DNA of 64,000 nt from Panonychus citri (GCF_014898815.1 NW_026515437.1:1-64000), one strand, 5' to 3'; shown: positions 1 through 15,119, numbered from the stretch's first letter. A program made the numbers and translations. Notes: generated by a model not told the origin, from the letters alone.

Positions 1-1008
1 TCACTCTCTCATGCTCCCTACATGATGATGACACAATAACAATAATATTAAACATTAAATTGTCTCAATGAATAAAATGTTTACTATTTTTTTCCTTCTC
101 TACTTTGTCAATAATTGAATTGCAATTGAATTTCAATTTCAATTCTTGCTGTTTTTTCATCTTCATCATGCAATTGACATAATGATAATGCTGAGACAAT
201 CATCATCATCGTATTAATATTAAATTATCATCATCTATTATTAATCATTGTTATTAAGGAAACGAGATGAAAAATTTACCCAGAAGATGGTGATGAACAA
301 GAAGAAGAGGAAAAATAATAAAAGAATTGAAATTCATTCAGAATTATTCAGAATTCATCATGAAATTTTCTTGCTTCTTGGGAAAATCATTTCAATTTCA
401 TTTTCCATTATTACTTTTTTTTTATTTCTTCATTGTTTTCTGATTGTACTTAAATATTTAATTTGATAATTGCAATTAACTTTCTGCACTCACTTCCTCC
501 CACAATCACAATCACAAGGCAAACCTAATTAACTTTTGAATTGCAATCAGTTGCAATTGAATTAACTACAATGTTAAAATAACTAATCAATATTTAATTA
601 TACAATTATGATGGCCAATTAAAGTGATTTAATGAGTTTTGTAGGTTAAAAGATTCTGAATCTGATTGAGATTAGATTTTTTTTTCAGCAAAAATGAACC
701 AAAAAAATTCTGGACTCTCGAAAATTCAATTCATTGGGATCAAGTTTGAAATAGATGATTATCATCTTGGTGACAATTGACAACTATTATCACCGGCATC
801 ATGATAACCATCAGGTTCAGATAATGAAAATTGATGCTGAAGGAAAGTGAATTTTTTTACTCGTTCCTATGATTCAATATCGATCACAATTGAAACAAAA
901 TTTATCATTGATTCAATTTCAATGAGATGTCAAAAGAGTTTGAAACTTTATCATCTGCATCATCAGAAGGATGAGGATGTTAGAAGATGCCAAGAAAAAG
1001 ATGGAGGA

Positions 1009-1044
1009 AGAGAGAGAGAGAGAGAGAGGTGAGGGTGAGGGTGA
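1009..1044. repeat. (GA)n followed by GTGAGG units
   Basis: A perfect GA dinucleotide run (about 1009-1028) is followed directly by a short tandem of GTGAGG-type hexamers. It is a simple-sequence repeat and contributes the Ser/Leu-rich end of a spurious minus-strand open frame. Confidence 0.85.
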
Positions 1045-4000
1045 GTATCTTCAATTGCTGAGGAGAGTTTTTTGTTTTCTCTTTCATCATTTTCGATGAA
1101 GTTTTCATGAGTTGTTCAGAACTTTTTTCTGTCTTCAGGTTGACTAAATTTGTTTTCATCTTCTTCTCAACTGAATTGATAAGATATTTATATACAATAT
1201 CATCATCATCATAATGATGATTATCTTCATGAGGATGACAAAGGAAAACAATGAGTCTCCAAATGTTAATGTGAAATTTAAACTTGTCAATGAAGTGAAA
1301 CTTTAGGAACCAGGAAGAGACACACATAGACTTTATCATCATCTCATCATCATAGGATGATGACAATTTACAGATGACAAAATATGAGACCATGATGATA
1401 ATGACATTGATGATTATTATGATGATAAGGATGAAAAGTGACTCAATCTCATGGAAAAAGTTTCAGAAACTTTTTAAGCTGAAAATTCAATGTCACAATT
1501 TATCTGGAAACTCATTTATCTAAGTTTGTTTTTATTATTCCTGATCTACACTTAACTTTATTACATCGTCGGCAAACAATTACTAAATTACTCAATCAAA
1601 GCGAAAATTAAATTATCAGATTATAACATTGATAACTTTACATAATTTCCAATGACAATCATGATTAAAGTTAATTGTGTCCATGAGAAAGTAAATCAAT
1701 CAAAACTCATCAGTAAAGATGAAATTTCATCTTGAATTGAAAAACTCATTGAGCGATAATCATGTAATCATTTGAATTATTCACCATGGATGATGATTCA
1801 GAGAAAGATTGTTGAATCTTTCTGATTGTTAATTATGTAATTAATTTGATGATTAATGTAAAAAAAATGATTTCAATTCTAATCGTTAATCAAAGTTAAT
1901 TCAGCTTCTTCTGTGATAATAACTACAATTTGACTCTGAATTCTTGTTCCTTGGTGATAAATGGAAACCATTTCAATTTTCATGGTAAAGTAAACAAACT
2001 TTATGATGATTTTCAGATATTAATCAAGATAAGATGATGATTAAACTGATTAGTTAACCACAAAATAGTTGATCAAGTTTAAATTGTTTGACCTTAGGCT
2101 TTGAAAAAAAAAAGTTGAGTCTCATTTTTAGCTCAATGGTGTAATTTTTTTCACCCAAACTTATCAACTTACAGATGAGATTCCAAGTCTTCATGGTGAT
2201 TTCCATGATAATGATGAGAGTGGTTAATGATTGATTATATTGATTTTCCTGTGGGTGCCAATGAATATTTTCCCACTCTCCTGAAACCCAATTAACTATC
2301 TGGTTTGTTAAATTATCATCAGTTAATCAACTCAAATAGTATTAATAAATATGTTCATTGATATTATGAAAACAATCAAGGTTAAAACATATTATATGAA
2401 TTGTAAGATAATGATCAACAATCAGAGGGAAAAAAAATTAAATCAGTTAATCATTTCAACCTAAATTGTGAGACTTGAACTTTTTGCTGATTCTTGGTGA
2501 GATTAATCATCTCCAATGGTCATAATATGATTTATTTATTTGATTTAGTTAATTAATTTGAATGATGATCATGTTGATAATGAGGATAAGGATGATAAAA
2601 AGCGTTACATCAATTATCATCAGCAAGATATGATTCATTAATTATGTTACCTTATTTTTTATCCTCATCAATTTTTCTAGCATCCTCATCATCATCATCA
2701 CCATCACCATAGTTAATGATAATAATAATCAACTAATTGTGTTGGACTTTTTTTATTCAATTACCAGAGAAATTAAATTTTTGTTTTTTTCATCAACTAA
2801 TTAACTTTCAATTTTCCGAAACAATCAATCCAAAATTTCAATGACACAAATTTAATTTCTCTCAATTGACAATTAATTGATTTTTCCCTCTCTCTCACTC
2901 TCACTCTCTCACTCTCTGACTCACTCACTTACTCTTTCTCTCTCATGAAACTTTGTAATCAAATTTTGATGATTTTGTAATGAAATTATATAAACAATCA
3001 GCTGATTAATTGTCTGACATCAATAATTGTAATTCAATTGTAATTTCATGTGGGAAAATAAATTGTCACATAAAAATGTCAACCTTTTTATTCAAGTGGA
3101 CAGTTGATTTGTCCAGTATTAATTTTGATTTTTACTGTCCACTTGTTAGACTTTTAATCATCATCATCATCATCATTATTCACAGTTTTCCCTGTGAATT
3201 TCAAGCTGAGTTGAAACATATGATTGGATAATGTTATTTTCCCATGGAAACAATCATGTTAATATAACTGTAAACATAGCACACAATTCACATAAAGACT
3301 TGGACTCTTACCCTGTAGTTTTTTGTCATCACCACCACCACCACCACACTATCATCCTTATCATCCATCCTTCTTTTTTAACATCATCAATGGTTTTTAC
3401 TATTATATCAGAATTGGAATCGTAATCACATTTACCTCCCAATGATTTTTCATATGATTGCCTTGGGTGCCACAGATGATAATGATGAGGATGAAGATGA
3501 TTGGGTTGATGATGAATCAAATTGTTCTTGGATGATAAATCTCTTGATAGCAATAAGATAGATGATGATGAAAAATTCTGGTTAAACAATAATAACAATC
3601 CAAATAAGGTTTTGGGTACAGAGTAACCGTTTCTTGATCAACCCTTTCCTTGTTTAATCTACTTATCATCATCATTATCATCATCATTTTATGTCCATTG
3701 ACAAGGATGAGGCTAATAATAATAATCATTATCCTTTACCACCATGAAGTTCAGAATTGCTGAATCAAGTTATCTCTCATGATGATGATGTGATTCTGAC
3801 AACTCAATTAAACTACAAGTTTACAATGATAATAACAAAAGGTCAAGCTGAGGATGATGAAGATAATGATGATGATCCACATCATCTTCAAGGTGATGAG
3901 GATGCAAAAATGACATTTAATGTCAGGATATATAATCATGATCAAAGTGATGTAATGAAAAGTAAAAACTTCATCATCATCATGGTCATCATCAATTTCA

Positions 4001-4067
4001 ACCCTCATCCATTGAGGAAAAGGATTAATCAAACACAAAAGACACTGAGAGATTTTAATTTACACCC

Positions 4068-4095
4068 TCATCATCATCATCATCATCATCATCAC
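4068..4095. repeat. (CAT)n trinucleotide microsatellite
   Basis: About nine CAT/ATC units form one of the longest trinucleotide runs in the window. Translated on plus it gives a poly-His tail to a spurious ORF, which is one reason that ORF is not called as a gene. Confidence 0.9.
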
Positions 4096-5075
4096 AATAG
4101 ATAATGATTCATTCAAATTACCTTTATCATCCACCTTGATCAATCATCATCAGCATCCTCATCACTTTCACCATCATGGCAAAGGAAAGAAAAAAAAAGT
4201 CGAGGCCAAACAAAAAAAAACAGATTCATCTTCATTCAAATTTAATGAAGATAATAAAAAACTTTAAATATAATATAAGATGATAATGATGATGATAATC
4301 CATCTTGCGTAAGGTTAATTATCTTAATCTTGTCAAAACTCATTCACTTTGAACCAGTTCAACATCTTAATCTTTACCATGGGATCAATTAGATTGGCAA
4401 ATTTTCATGCAGAAAATTAATTTTCAACTGGAATCAAATTATTCTTGTATCAATCATTTCAAAGGTTTTCTACAATAGAAAATCAAATAATCAAAGGTAG
4501 AGAGAGAAAATATTTTACAAACCAAATGAACAATTCAACTAATTGATTATTGTAATCCTAATCTTGGATCAACAATCAAGGCAAATATCGTTGATTAATG
4601 AGGTGCTAACGTAAACATAATCCAGATAATTTCTGTTTCATTATTTGCATACACAATAAATATTAACAATTTGTCTACCTGAGTATGTATCATATATTCA
4701 TTATCAAGATAAATAATCATCATCATTTGACTATAATAGATGACCTAATGAACCGTATCAATGGTCAATCTAAACAGAAAAAAAAATATATAACAATAGG
4801 TAAATATTGAAAACGATTCATCAGTTAGTAGAGAAAAAAGTTTTTGTCTACTTTTATAGTGGTCATTTGAATACTTGGACATGAAATGTAAACAAAAATA
4901 CTAAAAGATAAATACTAGGATAGGTCAGTGGAAAGTGACCTCTGTAACGAATTGAGATTTACTAGGAGATTGTTTCTTTCTAAGGTCACTTGACACTTTA
5001 ATTGTGCGAATAAGGTCATAGACACAACACAAACTCAGAAAACCATTGTTACTCTTGAAGTAGCAGTTTAAAACT

Positions 5076-5100
5076 CTAGGTTAGGTTGGGTTAGGTTAGG
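5076..5100 (+). repeat. interstitial TTAGG-like repeat
   Basis: Five consecutive pentamers read CTAGG, TTAGG, TTGGG, TTAGG, TTAGG. TTAGG is the canonical arthropod telomere unit. The tract is only 25 bp with two imperfect units, so it is an interstitial telomere-like motif (a repair scar or chance), not a chromosome end. Confidence 0.6.
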
Positions 5101-6506
5101 ATTAAGATTAACCTTAACTTATGGTTGTCATCTGATTACCATCTCATTTTTTTGGTGAGATAATAGTGTAAGTAAAAAATGAATGGTTGACGATATAAAA
5201 TTGTCTCACCTTTTTTTTGCATTGAAACTCATGAGCTGTCTCATTGACGATGATAATGATTTGGTCTGTTGGGTCAAGGGCAATTTTCCAGTAAGAAAAT
5301 AAAAGTAGGAGGTTAATTCACTTATGGGACATTTAGCTTCCATCATGATAGTGTATCTATCCTTTCCCACCCTCTTTTGTGTCAATATCTATGTGAGATC
5401 CACCCGGTACCTCGTCTCTTGCTGGGCAAGTTATGTACAGATCCATTGTTACCCATCACCCTCTTCTTAATACCTTAGGTTATGAAATTTTTTTCTCTGT
5501 AAATTTTTTACCATCAATATGTTACCTTTGTTGTTGAATTTTTTTTTTCTCACTTCTTTGATTTTATATTGAATTTGATTGACTCTATTATGCTATTGAT
5601 TGTATATTAATAGTAAATGCATTTCTCACAATTAACTCTGTTTAACTTTGACAGTTAATTTCTTCCTCTCTCTCTCTCTCTATGATGATGATATTAGCAA
5701 CAATCAGTGAACAAAAATTGCAACAATTTAGCTCAATCAAGTTTAAATCACTGGTTAAGGTCATTTGTCTATGTGAGTGTGTGAGTAATCATATCAATCA
5801 TTTAATATTTATCATGACAATCAAGAAAACAAAAATCAAATAACGTGATCAACTAATCAAACTTTATTTGTTTGCAATCAAACCTCATATCGTCTTATCA
5901 TTAGATTGAATTATGATTGTTTGATAATTGTTTTTAATTGTTGAGATATCTAATTATAACAACGACTGAAAGATTTAGATCTATTAATAAATTGTTATGA
6001 TTAATAATTTGGGTGCTCATTATTTTCACCATTTTAAGTTAACATGCTAAGGTGCTATTCTTAACCCTTATTATTATATTACATTAAGAGTTATCTCTTA
6101 TTTTGATATAATAATTTCATTATTAACCTCAGATCCATCATTTGTTTACCTGGAAAGAAAAAAAAATTAAAAAGACAAGTTGATTGAAGAAACGTGCAAA
6201 TAAACATTTCTACCTGTACTTTTGTTTGGTGTTACCTGTGTAACCTTGTTTAGGTTCAAGTGATTATCAAATTTTATCATTGGTAAGATGAGGATAAAGA
6301 TGATTATCTGAGTTTTCTAGGTTGGGTGATGAGGATGATTAAGCTTTTTTTTGTTCATCTTCTTCAAGGGAAAGAGACTTAATCACAACAGAATCAAATC
6401 AAATATAAGAAAAAAAATTACCTGAGATGAAGATGGTGATTGAAGAGATGAGGATAAGGATGAGAATGGAAGATAAGTGAATGATCCAGATGGAGAAGAG
6501 ATGAGT

Positions 6507-6533
6507 TCTCTCTCTCTCTCTCTCTCTCTCTCT
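6507..6533. repeat. (TC)n microsatellite
   Basis: Perfect TC run of about 13 units. Confidence 0.9.
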
Positions 6534-8586
6534 TACTTATTTCATCGTTTTCTTTTGATGCTTTTTACTTTGATTGTAATGATTAGTTACCCTGAGGGTC
6601 AAACTTTATTGATCCAAAGAGTTAATTTAATTAATCTGATCTCTTATGGTTTAGATGAAAATTCAATTGATTAACATGAAACTTGAATCTCATCTTTGGT
6701 TACTATTAGCGATGAATATAAATTAGATTGACAGAAAAGATAAAAATTGGTCAGTATTGGATTTAATTAACAACTTTTCTATCAGTTAAAGAGACAAAAA
6801 TCTTCGAGATTATTACAATTAAACTAGAGAGAGAGAGATTAGTGATTAACCCGGAAATTGAATTCATCCAATGAATCATGATAAGCTTATATTTATAAAT
6901 ATAAAGAAAAATTGTCAAAAAGCTACCATGTGAATCATTGAATTGGACATGATAAAATGTCATGATCAACTGATTAGTGAGAAAATTGAATAATTAAGAG
7001 AAAAAGTTACTTTCATCCTCTCCTACAAATCTCAAAGATTTAGGATTATGTTAATCACTTGAATATGAGTGAATTTCATTCGGGTAACTCATAATCTTAA
7101 TCATTGTTAGTTAATTCAACTAATCAGAAATAGTAAAGTTAATATCATATCTTTTTGATTGAGTCTCGACAGGAGGTTTTATCATCCGCATCATTTTCAG
7201 GATTAAATATTGATCAGTAGAATGATATAAACCACAAATGAATAAATGAAAACGGAAACAGATAAAAAAATTATAAGTAGTCAGAAAAAAAAAACCTAAT
7301 CTCATGTAACCTAAACCCCAATGAAAAAAACCTGATGCCCTGGAGCTAAATGATAACATTGATATTGAATTTTAGATTTTTAATCATAATCATAATCATA
7401 ATAGAGAGAAAATCTCGTTTCTCCTAATCTTAATTGTCGATCATCATAATTTCTTGAGATGAGGATGAAAATGAAATAAAAATTTTCATAATCACGAAAG
7501 ATTAAAGTTGAATATGTAAAATAATTGTTATCCTTTTTGGATTAGGTAAGAGAAAAGTTTACTTTCCTCTTGATATAATTAATCTCAACCACAGGTAAAA
7601 GATTAAAGTTAATTCCTGACAATTTACAAAAGGAAATCAAAAAGTTTTAAATTGATATTAAATAAGATATATGATTAATAACTAGTTTCGATTGTGATGA
7701 TTAGATAATTACTTTACATTTGATTATCTTTTTTCCTTCTGATCATCTATGGATTAACTGATAATCTTATTGATAATCTCAACACTAAGATTGATGTATT
7801 ATCATAATCAGAGGGAAAAGATTAATAGAAAAAGATTAATGAAAATTAGATGAGAAACAATTTGTTCCAATTGACGATATTTCACAGTTTAAATCATCCT
7901 AGAGTAGGTGGTCAGTTTACCTGAAGATGACCAAGTGAATTTTCATCAAATGTTCAGAGCGCATCAATAGCCTTAGGCTATTGGAAAATTGGAAAAGAAA
8001 ATTTTCTTTTTCTCTTCTTCTTTTTCTTTCGCAATACAAATTCACCTTTACCTGTGATATTATCCATTTGAAGGTAACAAATGATAATAATCAAAAAGTT
8101 TAAACTGTAAACAGAGAATTAAATTACAATCAACACAATAATCATCATTAATTAATTGTAGTAAGTAAGAAACCTTCTGGATAAGATTAACTATCTACAA
8201 TTAAAGTTTCATAATCAACAGATTAATTTGTTAATCTTTGGGAAAAAAGTTCCTCAATTCTAAAAGGTAACCTTTGATTTCTATTAGTTTCAAATTGTTT
8301 CTGTTTGTTTATCAACATTAATTCATCTGATAATCAAAATGCTGATGATGATTACAATTTTTTCTTCTCTTTACTATCATCATCATCATCATTATCTTCC
8401 TCATCATTCTCATTTTCATCTTCTTCATCTTCTTCTTTTTCTTCATTTGCAATCGATTTCTATCTGATAACCATTAAGATTGATGAGTTTCTACTTTTCT
8501 CTTATTTTCTTTGAATACTCATGACTCTTTTTCAACATCTTCTTCATCTTCATCTTCCTCTTTCATGCAATTTTCTTCTTAACACT

Positions 8587-8613
8587 TCTCTCTCTCTCTC
8601 TCTCTCTCTCTCT
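8587..8613. repeat. (CT)n microsatellite in a pyrimidine-rich tract
   Basis: Perfect CT run of about 13 units within a longer pyrimidine-rich stretch (about 8350-8640) made of TTC, ATC and CTT words. That composition produces Ser/Phe-rich spurious ORFs. Confidence 0.9.
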
Positions 8614-9814
8614 TCATCTTCTTTCTGATTTTACCTTTTTTCTACTCTCATTTTCTTCTCATGATTTTAAGGAGAAAACACTTTGCTTTTATATATTCAT
8701 TCATCTTCCATCCATTGCATTTGTATATATTGCATGATAATGAAGACAGAATAAGATGATGATGATGATGATGAAAAATCCTTAAGACAAGATCCTCTTT
8801 CTTTTTCTCTTTCTTTCTTCACCACTGGAAGATAAATGCCCAGGTATGTTTACTTTTTATACTTTGAGTTCCTCTTTTTTTTATCAAACTTTTGATTTCC
8901 ATTGATGTTGATTTTATAACTATGATGATAATGATTCTGTTAATGATGATGATCACCTTAAGGATGATGAAGTTGTTGTTGATAACTTTGTAATGTTTAT
9001 CTTGAGCCTACTCATTGTCATTGAATCTAATTAATCATTGATTGTTGATTTTTTCTTTGCCTCTTGTTTAATTCACACTGTGAATCCATTCATTCAATAG
9101 TTAGTTAATCAGTTTGTTGAATATTATTAATACCATTCAATTTGATAAACTCAGACTGATTAAATCAAACGAATTCAAATTGAATCAACAAACTTGTTTA
9201 CCTTGCACTTTTACCTGTTAATCAATAAATTATTTCAATTGAAATGATTAACCTTGATTATTGAAACTATTTGATTTTCAATTTATTTCAAATATTAAAT
9301 TTGTTGCCTTTTAAATTAATTCAACCAGTTATCACAATTAAGCTTTAATATTCATAATAAAATTATTGTTAATCCATAATTATTATCACAATAATCTGAT
9401 CATTGATAATCTCACAAGTAATCAATTGAATAAATAATAATAATAAAATAAGCTTCACTTGACCTGACATGAAATAATTAGCAAACAGAAAATCAATGAT
9501 AATAATCAATAAATTAAAATTGATTTTAATCTTGTCAAACAATTAATCTGATTGTGCAAAGACTTCAGGTTGTTGAGTAAAATTAAATTAACTATATAAC
9601 CCAATTAATTTTATTTTTTGGTTACATTAATGGTTAACAAGTAACAATCAAGTTAGATTGTTAAATCAAAAGCCTTACCTGTGTTGATAAACATCATAAA
9701 CATTAAAGGTTTGGCTGACCAATGGTCAATTGAAAAGGATTGGTCAAGCTTAATCTTGATACATCATCTTCAACATTTAATATCTTCAATCTTCAACACC
9801 TTAAGAAGATGAGA

Positions 9815-9834
9815 AGAGAGAGAGAGAGAGAGAG
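9815..9834. repeat. (AG)n microsatellite
   Basis: Perfect AG run of about 10 units. Confidence 0.85.
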
Positions 9835-12800
9835 CTAAAGATGAGATAAAAAAGCTTATCATCATAATCACCATCCATCTATCTCTTGACCATCAGAAAG
9901 GAAAAAAACTGACCATAGAAAAGGCAGAAAGTAATATAAGAAGCAAAGATATTACCAAAGACTGAGAGAAAAAAATCCCATAGAAAAACAGAAGCCAAAG
10001 GTAATCTATTGCGATGAGATATTAACCATTATCCATGAAAAAAAAGATGACCGATGGTCAAGCAGAGGGAAAAGAAGCAAAAAGTTGTCCATCTTCATCA
10101 TAAGCTTATCATAAGATATATATAATATCATACATCCATACATACCCTGTATAATAGTACATGTTGCTAATCCCTTTTCTTTATCTTTGCCTATGAAAAT
10201 AAAAGATGAAAATATCTTAATACCAAGAAGATATTGTTAAAAATTTGACCATCATATGGGTTTTACTTATCCTCATCTTTGACCATCGCTAATGATATCA
10301 AATATTATGTGTCAAAATTGGTTAAACACATAACAATGTACAAGGAATCATATGTTTCCAAATGTAAATGTTGATTGACAGTTGAATGTTTAACTAGGAA
10401 AATTGTAATTCTCTGTGGATTGTAATTGTATCAATGTTGATTTTTTTCTTTTCCATTGTTATCACAATTTATTAAGGTTATCATATGTTGCATTTGATGA
10501 TGATGTTAATTGTTATTGAAACAAATTGAAGATTTAAAGTGATCATTGATTGTTAACATTTTAATCATAAGTTTTGCCTAATTGTTTCCTTTCATCGTCA
10601 GTTATTATTATTTGGGTTATTTCATTGACAGATATTAATCTGGTTGTGATTATCTTGATTGTCTCTGGGTGTTATCCTTGTTGTATTATTGTGAAATGTT
10701 GATCATCTTCTTGATGAAATTTTCTAAATCTTTCTAATCGAAAATTTTTTTTCCTCTTCCTTCATCTTCTTCATCAAGATCTAGTTTATTCTATTCTAGT
10801 GACGTTTATTTCTTTTCATCTTTTTTATGCTTCTTTTGTTAGAGAAGAGGATGATTATTCCATGGTGGTGGTGGGGATGGAGAGGGAGATGAGAAGGATA
10901 GAGAGAGAAGTTATCAGAATTTAAAGTTGCTCTTAGATCATCTTCTTAAAATCCATAGTAAGAATGACAAGATGAGGATAAAGGAAATAGAGAAGAAAGA
11001 GAAAAAGAAAGCAAATGTAATATCGATAATAGCGAGGAAAAAAGGTCAATGAAAGAAAGAGTATGATAAAAGATGAGGATGAAAATGATGATGAAGATGA
11101 AGATGATGCTATTTTCGTGAGCATTGGCAAAGAGTTTTTTATTTCTCATTTTGAGTTCTAACCTTTTGTTGTGTATATATAAATATACTTTGACTTATTG
11201 ATAATCATAAAAACTTTATCACAATAGAGTGAAAATAACAATAATAATAAGAAAAATACTGACCAATGGAAACCAAACTGACCAGTGATTTTGTGTTCAA
11301 CAATCAAAAGCAAAAGCAAAAGAAAAGTTTTTTTTCTGGAGACCAGTGACATCTAACGGTTGGTTTAAGAGTTTTTCCTGATTAAAATTAATCAAAATCT
11401 AATTCTAATTCTTGAAGATGATTGAGATTGAATTTGCAATGCCCAGTGGTCAATTTTCTAATTCTTATTACTATTAGATCGATATCCAATCGTTAAATGC
11501 GTTAATTGTTTCAGTTGATTGGTAGTTAATTGTATAATCCTTAAAGAAATGAGAGGAAAAAAATTCACAATCAACTAAGCAAATGGTTAACCAATTAATT
11601 GAAAATTATCCTTGATCACGGACATTGTTTAATAATAGATTTTAATACATAATTAAGTTGCTTAATTGTTACCCATTAACTATCATCATTATGATAAAAT
11701 GTAAATGAAGGCTGGTAATTAAAAATGGTGATCATGATCATCATTGTTTATTGTTAATCAATATAATCAAACTATTATATACACTTTAGGTTTATTAGAA
11801 TTAGCTGATTGTTACCAGAATCAAATTATAATTAAAACATTAGTTGAGTTTGAATTTTGTAATACAATTATGCTTTAAACTTGAATCAACTGTTCAAAGT
11901 AACAACAACAATTAACTGGATGCAATTAACCAGGGGAAAAAAAATCTCAAATAGATTAAATTTACTTTGTATTAACCAAAGCAGAGATTAATAATAATAA
12001 TTGTAATCACTTGAAAAATTAATAAAACAATTTAAATCATCTGTGTATGTGTACTAATTGAATTGCTTTAGTAACTGTTTACATTATATGAAACTAAATC
12101 AATCATGATTAGTTGATTGTTATGATTAACAATGGACACACTTGATTATGAGCAAGAAAAAAAAGGTTATCATTATTTATATAAAAGATATTTAATCCAA
12201 TGGATTAGTTTATCAAGCTTTACTCTCAATTGATATTGATAATGTAAATTATTATTATCCATTGTCCAGTTACAGTTTTCACACAGTTGACGATGATGAT
12301 GATGATGATAGATGAAGACAAGATGAGAGAGTGAGAGTGAGTGAAAGAATGATAAAGGATGATGATTGTTGATATAATCGTATTAAGGTTTAGTCTATAA
12401 TGATTATTGGCTTTTTTATCCAAAAAAGGATAATCTGTCCTCTCTAATCTTCCTCATCTTCAATCAAATCCGAGAAAATTTTTCCAAACTAACTGTAAAC
12501 TCGGTGATAAAAGAGGAGGATAAGGATGAAGATGATGAAGTTTAAGCGTCAATTTTGGGATGAAAAGGAGGAATAAGAGGAGGAGGATTGGTAGGAGTGG
12601 ATGAGGATGAAATTGTCGTTGTGGACTCTTTTTTTACCATAGAAATTGACACAGATAAAGTTCAATATTGATGGATAATTTTTCAGATGTGATTCAATTG
12701 AGGGTAAACCCATTGGGTTAGAGGTTGGGAGTTGACTCTCTTATGATGAAAAAAGATGATATATCATTTCAGGATGATAATGATAATATACTAAGAGTGT

Positions 12801-15119
12801 GGCAAGATAAAAAAGCAATCTAGTAGAGATGATAAATATTAGGTTAGTCTTTGATTTATATTTTTTACATTTGCAGTTAGACAATCAAAATTAACGGTTT
12901 AAAAATTTATCCTCCTCCTAGTTGATCATTATTACCTTGTTTTTATGTGTAACCATCAAAAATTTAGACAATACCAAGTTTAGATTGTTACATTTTGTTG
13001 ATGATAATGGTAATCAATTGAATTGTGGAGCGGACTAAACTTGATTGAAATATTGATGAAATGTTTAATTAAGGTAAAAATTTTGCTACTTCTGGTCAAG
13101 TTTGTGGTCAATTTCGTCCTTTTTATTAACTTAATTCACTGTGACATTTATCATTGCTAGTTACTTGTGCTCTATTGTTGAATAAGGTTGTTAATGATGT
13201 TGATCGAATGATTAAATTGATGTGGGAGTGATTTCCAGTTGATAGTAATTGTAGCAAAAAGTTACTTTTTTCACAAACGGTCAATGATAAAACTTTATCC
13301 AATATCGATCCATTTGTCTTCCTGTTTGATTATAAAGATAAATATTGAATTCACTGGACACATGATCAATGGTCAGATCTTATGGAATAAGGAGTATTCT
13401 ACAGACCTACAAAAGTCATACGTATTATGCCTTACTCAACCTCATCTTTTCAAAAACGCAAAAAAGTCACCTTTACTTGTTTTGTTGGCTCTTGGTCAAT
13501 AAATTATTATTTCATTTTCATTGGTATTTTTGTTTTTTCTATCAGATACATATCGCTACACTTGATTGTATTGTTAAAGTTTAGCTACATGGAAACTATG
13601 AGGATCTATGAAGATCAATTTAACTCTTATTGAAAATCAACTAGTGGTCTTTATTTCCTGCATATAAATGTAGCAGATAAAAAAACCAAAACGCATCGTA
13701 TCTTGTTATTTTGATGTTTCTTTCTTTAAATATTTGTGAAAGCCGTTTTTTATCCACTACGGCTATTTTATTGAATATCTCGAGAACCAAAGATCATAGC
13801 AAGTTCATATTTGACCAGTGGCTTAAGTAAATCTGTAGTGCTATCCAAATCCTATGTTTCAAGATCATTCAAGGTCACTGCTAAACAAAAGCTCCTGATG
13901 ACCCCTGGACTTCAGGAAGGTCATAATAAGAAAGATAAACATCATTTATGACCATTCGTTGTTCTGAATTAAAACTTTCAGTGCACGGCACATAAAATCG
14001 TCAAGTTTTTCTTGATAGAAACAGTAACATTTGTATCATCATCGTCTGCATTATCAAGGGGTTTTCTTTTTTATTTTTTCTTAATTGGCTTTAGTTGCGG
14101 AGTAGCAATTCTTTTAATTATTTTAATTCGATTTGTATGATTTTGTCCGTTCTCGTTACTATTATTCTCATTTTGCTCATGTGAATGATTTGTTTTCCTC
14201 TTATGTTCCTTTCGAGCTCGGACTCGCACCTTCATCTATTGGTGAACTTTCACCTGATTCATTTTCTGGATTTTTTTCCCATTTATACGAGGTGAACAGG
14301 TATCTGTGATATCCGTTGTATCTATATCCTATTCATCTATATATCTATATATACACCGTGATCGACAATGAAGCGAACTTGTTTAAATGTTAAAAAATTT
14401 TTACTTATAACTCCGATTAAATTTTTCATTACCTCATTTAAAAGATAATTTTTCTGAATTCAAATGATTATATATACATTACCGATTGTCAAGTAGATTA
14501 TAACTTTTTCACAAAAAAAGTAATTTCATTGATAGTCATGTAGAAGCTGGTCCAAATGCCTAAATCACAGGTACTGGAACAAACTTCGATAGTGATGATT
14601 TATGCCACTTTTGAGAGCTAATTTCTCAATAACCATCCAGCCTATTTTCGTTTCAAATACGCCGATAAATACAGAGAATGTGTAAGTTTTGTTTAGTGTT
14701 ATTAAAGCAAATTGGTTTGAAACTCAAATTTTAACGCTTGTCTTTCAAAGCGGGAAGAGTGGCATAAACTGATGCATAAGAGTCAAGGTCATTATAAGTC
14801 AATTTTTCTTATTCAAATTGTTTTTTCTGAATCAAGTTAAATTTTACCTTCATCATTTCTGGATCTGCTTAAAGTCTTGTTTAACATTGAACAGTCTTAG
14901 GATAACAAAGGAATAAGATAAGAATCTATCCAAATTATTTCTAAAACATTTGACCTTGAATGAAAGTCAATTTAGTAACTTTGTTATTTTTCGATTTATC
15001 ATCAATTATCATTTCAAGGGAAATGGGTTCGCTATGTGACAGACTCAGCAGAGTCTTTTTGGTAAATACGGTACCACATACCAACAACTCGTCGCGTTTT
15101 TGACAATTTGTTGACCCTT

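Larger units (their letters stand above)
1..13200. other. gene-free AT-rich low-complexity DNA
   Basis: I find no convincing exon here on either strand. The sequence is dominated by short ATG/ATC/GAT runs, CT/GA runs, A and T homopolymers and recurring AT-rich words such as TTGATTGTTA and CAATTAATT. The longest open frames (980-1393 on minus, 3757-4104 on plus) are made of His/Asp/Ile/Ser runs translated from trinucleotide repeats. They have no flanking splice logic and look like chance. The stretch could be intergenic, or a long intron or regulatory region of a gene outside the window; the sequence does not say which. Confidence 0.7.

Noticed and set aside
980..1393. 137-codon minus-strand open frame
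   Set aside because: Its ends are translated GA and ATC repeats, composition is Ser/Leu/Asp/Lys biased, there is no known domain and no promoter or splice context.
3757..4104. 115-codon plus-strand open frame with a poly-His tail
   Set aside because: The His and Asp runs come from CAT and GAT microsatellites, and it overlaps an equally long minus-strand frame.
13741..13800. Similarity of TTTTATTGAATATCTCGAGAAC to a segment of the 58-kb fold-back
   Set aside because: The shared word is only about 20 bp. Motifs of this kind recur in many unrelated transposon sequences, so no family link is claimed.
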